In this document: in pieces, positions 1 to 5,970 of the stretch | Numbering within the stretch: the first letter of the stretch is position 1 | Layout: each line of letters begins with the position of its first letter | Made by a program: the position numbers and the translations under genes | Notes under the pieces: generated by a model | The model's input: the letters and a program-made list of their open reading frames with translations, nothing else | Told to the model about the DNA's origin: nothing | Databases searched by the model: none | DNA from: Candidatus Curtissbacteria bacterium RIFCSPLOWO2_01_FULL_38_11b | GTDB taxonomy: Bacteria; Patescibacteriota; Microgenomatia; Curtissbacterales; GWA2-41-24 | Length of the DNA: 17,951 nt | Direction of reading: 5' to 3' | Assembly: GCA_001774995.1 (NCBI GenBank) | Contig: MFBO01000036.1 | Coordinates: forward strand, 5,020-22,970

Positions 1-182
1 AATATATTGAAGCACTCAAAAAAAATAATAAACAACTAGATGAAGAGCTTCGAAGAGATGAGAATATATTACCAATCGAATCGGTAGAGGACTTAATTAT
101 AGTTGTTGAGAAACTTTCACAAATGTCCCAGGAAGATATCGAACCGTATTTAGTTGACCAAATTAAAACTACCCCTGCATAA
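1..182 (+). CDS. C-terminal end of an unidentified protein (partial)
   Basis: An open frame entering from the left edge, read from base 3, ends at TAA 180-182 and gives the last 59 residues of a protein. The piece is hydrophilic and rich in Glu, Lys and Asp (for example ALKKNNKQLDEELRRDE, then LSQMSQEDIEPYLVDQI) and looks helical. I recognise no domain and propose no function. It is on the same strand as mraZ, but the 220-bp gap and the promoter at 252 suggest it is not in the mraZ operon. The codon pattern and clean stop make it a likely gene tail, although no start is visible. Confidence 0.5.
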   Translation, partial: YIEALKKNNKQLDEELRRDENILPIESVEDLIIVVEKLSQMSQEDIEPYLVDQIKTTPA

Positions 183-251
183 AGTAATCTTGCTTATATT
201 TTAGAATTTTTACCTACCAATAAGGATTCAACTATTTTGCCATTTACCCTC

Positions 252-280
252 TTGACAGTCATCCAAAAATGGTGAAAAAT
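252..280 (+). promoter_or_regulatory. Promoter for the mraZ operon
   Basis: A perfect -35 hexamer TTGACA (252-257) is followed, after 17 bp, by AAAAAT (275-280), a 4/6 match to the -10 consensus. The predicted transcript starts near 287, leaving a leader of about 115 nt before mraZ. The -10 box lies between the first and second of the ATGGTR repeats, so a protein on those repeats would cover the polymerase site. The -35 is convincing; the -10 is weak. Confidence 0.6.
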
Positions 281-304
281 GGTAACAGATGGTGAGAAAT
301 GGTG
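269..304 (+). promoter_or_regulatory. Tandem 10-bp repeats, probable MraZ operator
   Basis: ATGGTG, ATGGTA, ATGGTG and ATGGTG begin at 269, 279, 289 and 299, an exact 10-bp spacing, which puts each copy on the same face of the helix. MraZ of E. coli autoregulates by binding direct TGGG-type repeats separated by 5 nt upstream of mraZ. The position, orientation, spacing and G-rich core here fit that site, with TGGTR in place of TGGGN. The boxes overlap the -10 and start region of the promoter at 252-280, so binding should repress. The operator role is inferred from position and periodicity. Confidence 0.7.
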
Positions 305-333
305 ATAAACCGTCAGGTTACACTATCACTATC

Positions 334-372
334 TAACTCCTAAGAAAGCTACAGCTTGCCCTTTTGGAGTTA
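334..372 (+). promoter_or_regulatory. Structured mRNA leader upstream of mraZ
   Basis: TAACTCC (334-340) is exactly complementary to GGAGTTA (366-372). Inside, AAG (342-344) can pair with CTT (361-363), and AAGC-TACA-GCTT (347-357) forms a small inner hairpin. The structure sits in the leader between the predicted transcription start near 287 and the mraZ start at 403. It has no U-tract, so it is not an intrinsic terminator. Its function is unknown; it may affect stability or translation. Confidence 0.4.
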
Positions 373-402
373 TCTATCTTGCATTGAGGTTGTAAGGGAA
401 TC

Positions 403-804
403 ATGTTTCTGGGCAGCTGGGAACCTTCATTCAATTTAAATACCCGAAGGATAGCTTTACCAATTAAAATCCGTGCTTATCTTGCGACAAGTGAAATTAT
501 CCTATCTTTTGGCTTCGAAAAATGCCTTTTTGGCTTTGATACAAAGTCTTGGGAAAAAGAATCCGCAAAACAGCTTGAATCACCTATTACCGAAAGAAGC
601 GCACGTAATATTCGCCGATTCTTTTTCTCCACAGCTAAGCTTATCAAGCTCGATGATCAAGGCAGGTTTGTTATTCCTGGTGGCCTTTTACAATACGCGC
701 AGATAAGAAAGCCTTTAATTATTGGTGCTGGTGATCACTTCGAAATCTGGAACAAAAAGAATTGGAATGAGCAATTTGAAAAGCTTAAAAGAGCAAAAGT
801 ATGA
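403..804 (+). CDS. mraZ: Transcriptional regulator MraZ
   Basis: The 133-residue product matches the MraZ/AbrB-fold family in length and in its two-repeat plan. It opens with MFLGSWEPSFNLNTRRIALP (first DNA-binding half) and has a second copy around residues 82-96 (KLDDQGRFVIPGGLLQYA), followed by EIW and a WNEQFEKL tail. MraZ is a DNA-binding repressor of the division/cell-wall operon and of its own gene. The first half is degenerate: NTRRIALP stands where DxKGRxxIP is usual, while the second half keeps D-QGR-IP. AAGGGA (394-399) lies 3 nt before the ATG, a rather short spacing. The stop overlaps the next start (ATGA at 801-804), implying coupled translation with rsmH. Four ATGGTR boxes upstream are its likely target. 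Confidence 0.93.
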   Translation: MFLGSWEPSFNLNTRRIALPIKIRAYLATSEIILSFGFEKCLFGFDTKSWEKESAKQLESPITERSARNIRRFFFSTAKLIKLDDQGRFVIPGGLLQYAQIRKPLIIGAGDHFEIWNKKNWNEQFEKLKRAKV

Positions 805-1691
805 AAAAGTATCACCAGAGTGTTCTTTTAAAAGAGTCAATTGGTTATTTAAATGTCAAAAAAGGTGAGCGTTTCATAGACGCCACAGCTGGGGGTGGGG
901 GACATACTTTTGAGATTTTAAGACTTGGCGGAAAAGTTCTGGCAATAGACAGGGATCCAAAGTCAATAGAGCACATTAAAAAGAAAGTCAAAAGTCAAAA
1001 GTCAAAAGTCAAAAGTATAGAAGAATTGGTTTTGGTTGTAGGCAATTTTAATCAGGTAGGGGAGATCGCACGAAAAAATGGTTTTGGCAAAGTCGATGGT
1101 ATTCTTTTTGATCTTGGAGTTTCTTCTTACCAACTGGAAGAAGCACAAAGGGGATTCAGCTTCCAAAAATCAGGTCCGCTGGACATGCGTATGGACCCAA
1201 AATTAACTATTAATGCCGCAGATATTGTCAATAATTTTAACCAAAGGAGGTTGAATGAAATATTTAAAAAATTTGGCCAGGAAAAGTTTAGTTGGCCAAT
1301 TGCTAATGCTATTATCCGCGCCCGTCAAATAAAAAGTTTTGAGACAACAGAAGAATTAGCCAACGTAGCAAGGGAGGTGTATCGAAAGTTTAAAGTTCAA
1401 ACAAATATTGATCCGGCTACAAAAGTATTTCAAAGCTTAAGAATTGTTATAAATAGTGAATTATTGAATTTAGAAGAAGCTTTACCGCAGACTGTCAACT
1501 TACTTAAAAATAACGGCCGGTTGGTGATAATAAGCTTTCATTCACTTGAAGACGCCATAGTCAAACGTTTCTTCAAAGAAAATAAGAAATTGAAGGTTTT
1601 AACAAAATCACCAATCGGCCCTGAAAATTGGGAAATTTTACAAAACCCAAGGTCGCGGAGTGCTAAACTGCGCGCCGCTCAAAAGATTTAA
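801..1691 (+). CDS. rsmH: 16S rRNA (cytosine-1402 N4)-methyltransferase RsmH
   Basis: RsmH (MraW) transfers a methyl group from S-adenosylmethionine to N4 of C1402 in the 16S rRNA decoding centre. The 296-residue protein shows the SAM-binding loop DATAGGGGHTFEIL (residues 27-40), the acidic AIDRDP (48-53), DLGVSSYQLEEAQRGFSF (104-121), GPLDMRMD (125-132) and, near the end, IISFHSLED with a final RSRSAKLRAA, all family signatures in the usual order. Its start overlaps the mraZ stop by 4 nt. Residues 62-72 (KVKSQKSKVKS) are encoded by a 7-bp tandem repeat and look like an expansion in the loop after the second beta strand. A strong terminator-like hairpin follows the stop. Confidence 0.96.
   Translation: MKKYHQSVLLKESIGYLNVKKGERFIDATAGGGGHTFEILRLGGKVLAIDRDPKSIEHIKKKVKSQKSKVKSIEELVLVVGNFNQVGEIARKNGFGKVDGILFDLGVSSYQLEEAQRGFSFQKSGPLDMRMDPKLTINAADIVNNFNQRRLNEIFKKFGQEKFSWPIANAIIRARQIKSFETTEELANVAREVYRKFKVQTNIDPATKVFQSLRIVINSELLNLEEALPQTVNLLKNNGRLVIISFHSLEDAIVKRFFKENKKLKVLTKSPIGPENWEILQNPRSRSAKLRAAQKI
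984..1016 (+). repeat. Heptamer minisatellite AAAGTCA inside rsmH
   Basis: GTC recurs at 987, 994, 1001 and 1008, and GT again at 1015, giving about 4.7 copies of the 7-bp unit AAAGTCA. The tract is read in frame as residues 62-72 of RsmH. The unit is not a multiple of three, so gain or loss of one copy would shift the frame; three copies restore it. A related, decayed tract in the opposite orientation lies at 15969-16008. Confidence 0.85.
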
Positions 1692-1697
1692 AAATCT

Positions 1698-1732
1698 AAT
1701 TTGAATCCCCGCTGGGCGGGGTTCAAATTTTT
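1698..1732 (+). terminator. Rho-independent terminator after rsmH
   Basis: The 5' arm 1698-1712 (AATTTGAATCCCCGC) pairs with the 3' arm 1716-1729 over 14 bp with one bulged T at 1706 and a TGG triloop. The end of the 3' arm and its flank read TTTTT (1728-1732). A GC-rich inner stem plus a U-run is the classical intrinsic terminator. It begins 7 nt after the rsmH stop, inside a same-strand gene run, so it probably reduces rather than abolishes expression of ftsL and ftsI. No clear promoter was found between it and ftsL. Confidence 0.8.
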
Positions 1733-1755
1733 CCTATAAGGGAAAGGGGAATATT

Positions 1756-1782
1756 AAGGGGAAAACCGTAGGTTGTCTCCTT
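1756..1782 (+). promoter_or_regulatory. Second hairpin, directly upstream of ftsL-like gene
   Basis: Arm 1756-1767 and arm 1771-1782 pair over 12 positions with one G-T wobble and one A-G mismatch, around a GTA triloop. It lies 24 nt after the terminator hairpin and 13 nt before the ftsL start. The only SD-like purine run near the gene (AAGGGG) is inside the first arm and too far from the ATG for ordinary use. The function is unknown. It could stabilise the downstream mRNA or take part in attenuation. Confidence 0.45.
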
Positions 1783-1795
1783 AAAGTCAATAGAT

Positions 1796-2107
1796 ATGCT
1801 GCCCGTATCATACATTAAACTAAACTTAAAAAAGAATAGTAATAACCTAATTGGTAAAATAAGAGTAAAGCTCCTTGTCGTTTTTGCTCTTGTTATTTTT
1901 ACACTTTTTACCGCACAAATTGTATTTGCCAGCAATTTAGCAGTTGATGGTCAAAAAAAATCAAAAGTGGATGAACAAATCAAGGTACTTGAAGCCCAAA
2001 ACACCATTTTAAAAATAGAGATTGCTAAGGAATCTTCCCTCACGTCGCTTGTTAAAAAGGCTAAAGACCTAGGTTTTAAAAACCCCGAAGACATATTAAA
2101 TATCTAA
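1796..2107 (+). CDS. ftsL: FtsL/DivIC-like cell division protein
   Basis: A 103-residue protein with the FtsL plan: a basic cytoplasmic N-terminus (KLNLKKNSNN), one membrane helix at about residues 24-46, then a short extracytoplasmic coiled coil (about 55-80, KVDEQIKVLEAQNTILKIEI) and a C-terminal segment SLVKKAKDLGFKNPEDILNI that resembles the 'A..lG...P..' end of FtsL. FtsL acts in the septal FtsQLB complex that activates FtsWI. Sequence conservation in this family is low, so the call rests on size, topology and position between rsmH and ftsI. No good Shine-Dalgarno site precedes the ATG. Confidence 0.75.
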   Translation: MLPVSYIKLNLKKNSNNLIGKIRVKLLVVFALVIFTLFTAQIVFASNLAVDGQKKSKVDEQIKVLEAQNTILKIEIAKESSLTSLVKKAKDLGFKNPEDILNI

Positions 2108-2167
2108 AAACCCAAGAAAAGAATAAAATCCCCAGCTTTGATAGACTAATAAAAAGGCAAGTGGCAT

Positions 2168-3913
2168 ATGGATAGAGATAAATTTATCCTAATTTTAATT
2201 TATTTAGCAGCTGCCTTAATAATTATCCGACTTTTCTATTGGCAATTTATTGCTCAGGTCGCATCAAATGAAATTAACGGCATTCAGGAAGTTAAGATTC
2301 CAGCTCCAAGAGGGGAAATATATGCAAAAGATGGTTTTCCGCTTGCTGCCAATCAACAAGCGTATCTTATTTATACTCTGCCAAAAGAAATTAAAAATCA
2401 ACCAGAGGATATAGCAAAAAAATTAGCACCGCATCTTATATCGGAAAAATACTCAACACCCGGTGCCCAAATTTCAGATGAAGAAAAAAAGCAAAAAGAA
2501 GAAGAAATAAAACAAGAAGAGAGCAAAATATTACAAAAAATCTCACAAAAAAACTTATCCTGGGTTCAACTTGCCAGAAAAATTAAGCTTGAAGTTAAAG
2601 AAAAAATTGAAGGCTTAAACATTAATGGAGTTGGTTTTGAAGAAGATCAGAAACGGTTTTATCCTGAAGAAACTATGGCGGCTTCATTTTTGGGATTTGT
2701 TGGATCTGATAAATTTGGGGAAAGTATTGGCTATTTTGGACTTGAAGGTTATTATGATGGACAACTAAAAGGCAAATCAGGAAGACTTAAAGCAAACAAA
2801 GATCCTTTCGGATTTCCGATTCTAGTTGGTAAATATCGCCCAATTGAACCTAAAAAAGGCAGCTCTTTATATTTAACGATTGACAGAACTATCCAATTTA
2901 TTGTTGAAAAAAGATTAAAAGGGTCAGTTGAAAAATATAGTGCAAAAGAAGGGACTGTTATAGTTATGGACCCTAAATCTGGCCATATACTCGCAATGGC
3001 AAGTTATCCTACATACAACCCTAGTCTCTATACGGAATTTGACCAAAGTCTCTTTAAAAATCCGGCTATTGCCGATACTTATGAACCAGGAAGTACATTT
3101 AAATTAATAACTATGTCGGCAGCTTTGGATTTAGGTGTTGTAACACCATCAACGAAGTGTGATGTTTGTTCTGGTCCAAGGCAAATATCAGGATACAAAA
3201 TTTCAACCTGGAACGACAAATATTATCCCGATTCAACCATGACTGAAGTAATTGAACATTCAGATAATGTTGGTATGACCTTTGTTGCCGACAAATTAGG
3301 TATTGATAATTTATACGGTTACATAACTAAGTTTGGATTCGGCGATAAAACTCAAATAGACTTGCAAGAAGAAACTGAAGGAACCATAAGAACTCACCGG
3401 GATTGGAAGGTTATTGATTTGGCAACAGCTTCTTTTGGACAAGGAATTGCAGTAACACCCATCCAGATGGCACAAGCTGTCAGTACTATTGCCAATAAAG
3501 GTAAACAAATTTCGCCAAAAATTGTTGAAAAAATAGTTACGGAAGGCAAAGAAACAGTTGTAAAACCAGATAATATTAAGCAAGTAATTTCACCAAAAAC
3601 TGCCACCCAAATTACAGAAATGATGGTCAGAGCTGTAGAAAACGGCGAAGCTCGCGCATTTAAACCCAAAGGTTATAGAATTGCCGGAAAAACAGGAACC
3701 GCCCAAATACCTGTTAGTGGCCATTATGATCCTAATAAAACCATTACCAGCTTTGTTGGGTTTGCACCCGCAGATAATCCAAAATTTGTGATGTTAGTAC
3801 GCTTTACTGAACCAACGTCATCCCAATTCGGCTCCGAAACCGCAGCCCCAACTTTCTTTGCCATTGCCAAAGAAATACTCAATTATCTGGGAATTCCACC
3901 TTCTGAGAAGTAA
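2168..3913 (+). CDS. ftsI: Class B penicillin-binding protein, septal transpeptidase FtsI (PBP3)
   Basis: FtsI crosslinks septal peptidoglycan. The 581-residue protein has an N-terminal membrane anchor (about 6-26), the class B signature APRGEIYAKDG (46-56), a pedestal region with a charged helical insertion (about 101-128), LEGYYDGQLKGKSG (192-205) and a transpeptidase domain. The three active-site motifs are intact: S309-T-F-K312 (nucleophile Ser309), S365-D-N367 and K508-T-G-T-A512. Length is typical of FtsI, and no C-terminal PASTA domains are present. There is no close SD: AAGG lies about 10 nt upstream of the ATG. It ends 15 bp before a convergent gene, so the first part of the dcw cluster stops here, whereas murE directly follows ftsI in most bacteria. 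Confidence 0.95.
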   Translation: MDRDKFILILIYLAAALIIIRLFYWQFIAQVASNEINGIQEVKIPAPRGEIYAKDGFPLAANQQAYLIYTLPKEIKNQPEDIAKKLAPHLISEKYSTPGAQISDEEKKQKEEEIKQEESKILQKISQKNLSWVQLARKIKLEVKEKIEGLNINGVGFEEDQKRFYPEETMAASFLGFVGSDKFGESIGYFGLEGYYDGQLKGKSGRLKANKDPFGFPILVGKYRPIEPKKGSSLYLTIDRTIQFIVEKRLKGSVEKYSAKEGTVIVMDPKSGHILAMASYPTYNPSLYTEFDQSLFKNPAIADTYEPGSTFKLITMSAALDLGVVTPSTKCDVCSGPRQISGYKISTWNDKYYPDSTMTEVIEHSDNVGMTFVADKLGIDNLYGYITKFGFGDKTQIDLQEETEGTIRTHRDWKVIDLATASFGQGIAVTPIQMAQAVSTIANKGKQISPKIVEKIVTEGKETVVKPDNIKQVISPKTATQITEMMVRAVENGEARAFKPKGYRIAGKTGTAQIPVSGHYDPNKTITSFVGFAPADNPKFVMLVRFTEPTSSQFGSETAAPTFFAIAKEILNYLGIPPSEK

Positions 3914-3928
3914 TATGTTTTAAAGAAC

Positions 3929-4243
3929 CTATTTCCACCAGGGCATTTTTGCATTGGGATTGGAAAACAAATTTGCATCCATCAAAGACATAATAAGACC
4001 ACCCAGCAAAAAAACTGCAACAGTGTCCATTGCAGAAGGAAATCTGATACCGCTTTGGGTAAAATTAAGCAGTAAAACAGAAATTGCTATGTTCAAAAAC
4101 CCCCAAAGAACATTTAGGGTAGCTGCTGAGTCCTTTCCAAATGGTGTCATATGTTTATTACCGGAAATACCCGTTACTAAATGGGGAAGCGAATTAAAAG
4201 CAAATATTCCCGCAATAAAATATACAACTAACTCGGTACTCAT
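3929..4243 (-). CDS. Small conserved-type membrane protein of unknown function
   Basis: A 104-residue hydrophobic protein with three likely membrane helices (about 5-25, 44-61 and 74-89). Residues 17-35 read NSLPHLVTGISGNKHMTPF. From memory, an N-[SA]-[LI]-P-H motif followed by TPF and, later, NVLWGF occurs in a family of small bacterial membrane proteins without assigned function; I could not verify this. It has the only perfect Shine-Dalgarno site noticed in the window (AAGGAGGTGA) and its own promoter. It may also be read from the gene upstream on the same strand (62 bp away). It converges on ftsI with a 15-bp gap. Confidence 0.75.
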   Translation of the reverse strand: MSTELVVYFIAGIFAFNSLPHLVTGISGNKHMTPFGKDSAATLNVLWGFLNIAISVLLLNFTQSGIRFPSAMDTVAVFLLGGLIMSLMDANLFSNPNAKMPWWK

Positions 4244-4247
4244 TCTC

Positions 4248-4296
4248 TCACCTCCTTCACTATCTTAGAATAGGCACAAGCATAATATAAAGTCAA
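4248..4296 (-). promoter_or_regulatory. Promoter and strong SD for the small membrane protein
   Basis: On the minus strand TTGACT (4296-4291), 18 bp, then TATTCT (4272-4267) form a plausible promoter with a start near 4260. The site AAGGAGGTGA (4257-4248) is a ten-base match to the complement of the standard 16S rRNA 3' end and sits 4 nt before the ATG at 4243. It contrasts with the SD-less starts of most neighbours. Confidence 0.6.
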
Positions 4297-4304
4297 GGAA
4301 AATA

Positions 4305-4892
4305 TTATTTAACAGTTTCAGCAAGAGAGGCAGAGCTTATAGTCATCAGGCTCAACGATATTAATAAGGACGGCAGTCTTTTGCCTAACTCCCTGTGTCT
4401 TTGCGTGACTCGCCAAAAATTAAGAGCGGTTTGTGTTACCACAAACGCTTCAAATAGAGAAGCAGGCACTTTAGCATTTACATCAGTAAAAGATTCCGCT
4501 AATAAAACGGATGCAAATGAGATAGCTACAAGCGATGAGAAATTAGCCAGCTTTTCTTGAGTTTCTGTATCTGTTTCACTGTTAATTTTTCTTGCGGACC
4601 ATAAAAGAGCAAGTGACCCTACAACCGCGGCGAAAGCCAAAGCTCTTCCATAATTTGTCTCTAAGTAATTATCAAGCTGATCGAAGAAACCCGTGTCCTG
4701 GCTTTCAGCAACAGAAGGAAGCGAGTCTATAAAACGATGCGCCGCTGTACTTTGAAAAATACTAAAGTGATCCGGAAAAATATCTACAGATTGACCAGAG
4801 CCTAAATTAACAGAAGCAGCCGGAAGTAAAACAGAGGTAGCTACAAGTCGTCCTATTTTTTTTCTCAGCCCTAATCCGTGACGCTCAGGCAT
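4305..4892 (-). CDS. Hypothetical multi-spanning membrane protein
   Basis: The frame can start from a TTG at 4931, but the ATG at 4892 is preferred, giving 195 residues. The TTG lies inside the -35 box of a good promoter (TTGAAT, 17 bp, TATTAT) whose transcript begins only a few bases before 4892. The protein starts MPERHG, has a basic/hydrophobic signal-like stretch (about 9-28), a polar soluble part (about 30-85) and about four hydrophobic segments, including ALAFAAVVGSLALLW, SSLVAISFASVLLAE and LPSLLISLSLMTISSASLAE. I recognise no family. It diverges from the YrdC-like gene and may be co-transcribed with the small membrane protein downstream. Confidence 0.6.
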   Translation of the reverse strand: MPERHGLGLRKKIGRLVATSVLLPAASVNLGSGQSVDIFPDHFSIFQSTAAHRFIDSLPSVAESQDTGFFDQLDNYLETNYGRALAFAAVVGSLALLWSARKINSETDTETQEKLANFSSLVAISFASVLLAESFTDVNAKVPASLFEAFVVTQTALNFWRVTQRHRELGKRLPSLLISLSLMTISSASLAETVK

Positions 4893-4907
4893 AATGTGGT
4901 GTATAAT
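4878..4907 (+). promoter_or_regulatory. Promoter for the YrdC-like gene
   Basis: GTGACG (4878-4883, 4/6), 18 bp, then a perfect TATAAT (4902-4907) on the plus strand, giving a start near 4914 and a leader of about 26 nt without an SD. The -10 overlaps the minus-strand -10 TATTAT (4908-4903) almost completely, so two divergent genes share one symmetrical element. TATAGT at 4917-4922 is an alternative -10. Confidence 0.5.
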
Positions 4908-4931
4908 ACCCCATCTTATAGTTTTATTCAA
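4903..4931 (-). promoter_or_regulatory. Promoter for the hypothetical membrane protein
   Basis: Minus-strand TTGAAT (4931-4926), exactly 17 bp, then TATTAT (4908-4903, 5/6). The predicted start lies about 3-4 nt before the ATG at 4892, giving a leaderless or nearly leaderless mRNA. It decides the start codon of the downstream gene and shares its -10 with the divergent promoter. Confidence 0.6.
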
Positions 4932-4939
4932 GCTAAATT

Positions 4940-5965
4940 ATGACTAGCGAAAATCTTATAGATCTGAATCAACCGGAATTATTAATCCCTAGATTCGAAG
5001 GCGATATCAGGCCATTCGTTTATAAAGATAAAACCATCCCAATTCACAAAGGCAAAACATTATGGGACTTCGAACATGATGGACAGCAATATCAGATACC
5101 GGTTTTTTCTATCTGGGATTATGAAAGTCACGAAGAAATCGCTGGATTGATCGCTCAAGGCAAAGTCTGTGCAATGTACATGTGGGGAACATACGGAACA
5201 GGACTCTTAATCAATTCGCCGGAGTGGCCCACACCTGCCGGTTGGGGAGTTAAAGTATTAAAAGCCAATATTAAACAGGGTAGACCAGAAAATATGCCAT
5301 TCGTGCCTTTCATGTATCCTGACGATATGATAGATTTTTGGGACATAGATAGACTCCACAAGAATTACCGTCATTTACAATGGGCTGGAAGTCGTCATAA
5401 GCTATATGAATCTGGCCCGGTTCACATAATTGTTCCAACAAAAAAAAGAAATCCTCATATTGACGTATCATTAATTATGGCAAATGATTATACTACCAGC
5501 TATTTTTATATGCCGCACCCTGCTTGGGAAAGAGTAGTTAAGATTTTAAGAAAAGAAATTAAACACGCAATATTTGCAGGTGGTTCACTCAACTTTCATG
5601 GAGAACTACCAGCTTTCAAAACCGGTCAACTTTATAAAGAGATTGCACAAAAATCAGATTGGTTAAAATCAATAGGACTTATTGTAGTATGCGAATTTTC
5701 AGAGATCTTTGATATAGATAGGGGACAACTTCAGATCCGCCTCGCGCAGAAAGGCTCTGACGGCGTATGCGAAGAAGCTAGAAGAGGAGCCCGCTCGCGC
5801 TACACCTGGTCTCAAGACACAGGCTATCCTGTTAAAGATGCGGCGGAGGGAGTTAGGGAAGCTTCAAGCCTAAAACCTTATGCACGCTTTAATGATTTGG
5901 TTGTTGACGCAAACGTAACAGATAGCAAAGAAGCAATGAGGCAATATGATTTGTTTGCTGCCTAA
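4940..5965 (+). CDS. Divergent YrdC/Sua5-like domain protein
   Basis: A 341-residue soluble protein. Its middle resembles the YrdC/Sua5 fold that makes threonylcarbamoyl-AMP. IAGLIAQGKVCAMYMWGTYGTG (67-88) corresponds to the 'G.v.a.PT.T.YGLG' strand-loop, ANIKQGRPENMP (109-120) to the 'KGRP..P' nucleotide motif (K112, R115), and IFAGGSLNFHGELPAF (211-226) to the 'SAN.SG' motif, seen here as S216-L-N218. A late RRGAR (281-285) may match the 'iiR.G' end. The N-terminal 60 and C-terminal 55 residues are unassigned. The spacing between motifs is unlike a housekeeping Sua5/TsaC, so a tRNA t6A role is doubtful; related folds carbamoylate other substrates (HypF, TobZ). It converges on the aconitase-like gene with 5 bp between stops. 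Confidence 0.55.
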   Translation: MTSENLIDLNQPELLIPRFEGDIRPFVYKDKTIPIHKGKTLWDFEHDGQQYQIPVFSIWDYESHEEIAGLIAQGKVCAMYMWGTYGTGLLINSPEWPTPAGWGVKVLKANIKQGRPENMPFVPFMYPDDMIDFWDIDRLHKNYRHLQWAGSRHKLYESGPVHIIVPTKKRNPHIDVSLIMANDYTTSYFYMPHPAWERVVKILRKEIKHAIFAGGSLNFHGELPAFKTGQLYKEIAQKSDWLKSIGLIVVCEFSEIFDIDRGQLQIRLAQKGSDGVCEEARRGARSRYTWSQDTGYPVKDAAEGVREASSLKPYARFNDLVVDANVTDSKEAMRQYDLFAA

Positions 5966-5970
5966 CGAAA

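Noticed and set aside
802..804. Possible TGA recoding to Gly, as in some CPR lineages
   Set aside because: TGA ends mraZ, the histidine kinase and murB at the expected family lengths, so it acts as a stop.
984..1016. CRISPR-like direct repeats
   Set aside because: The units are 7 bp and contiguous, with no spacers; it is a minisatellite.
3914..3928. A terminator between convergent ftsI and the small membrane-protein gene
   Set aside because: The 15-bp gap has no inverted repeat followed by a T-run.
3954..4268. A 104-residue plus-strand frame opposite the small membrane protein
   Set aside because: The minus-strand reading has membrane helices, a perfect SD and a promoter; the plus-strand reading has none of these.
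4893..4931. Thirteen extra N-terminal residues (from TTG 4931) on the hypothetical membrane protein
   Set aside because: The TTG lies inside the -35 box of the promoter that drives the gene; ATG 4892 fits the predicted transcript start.
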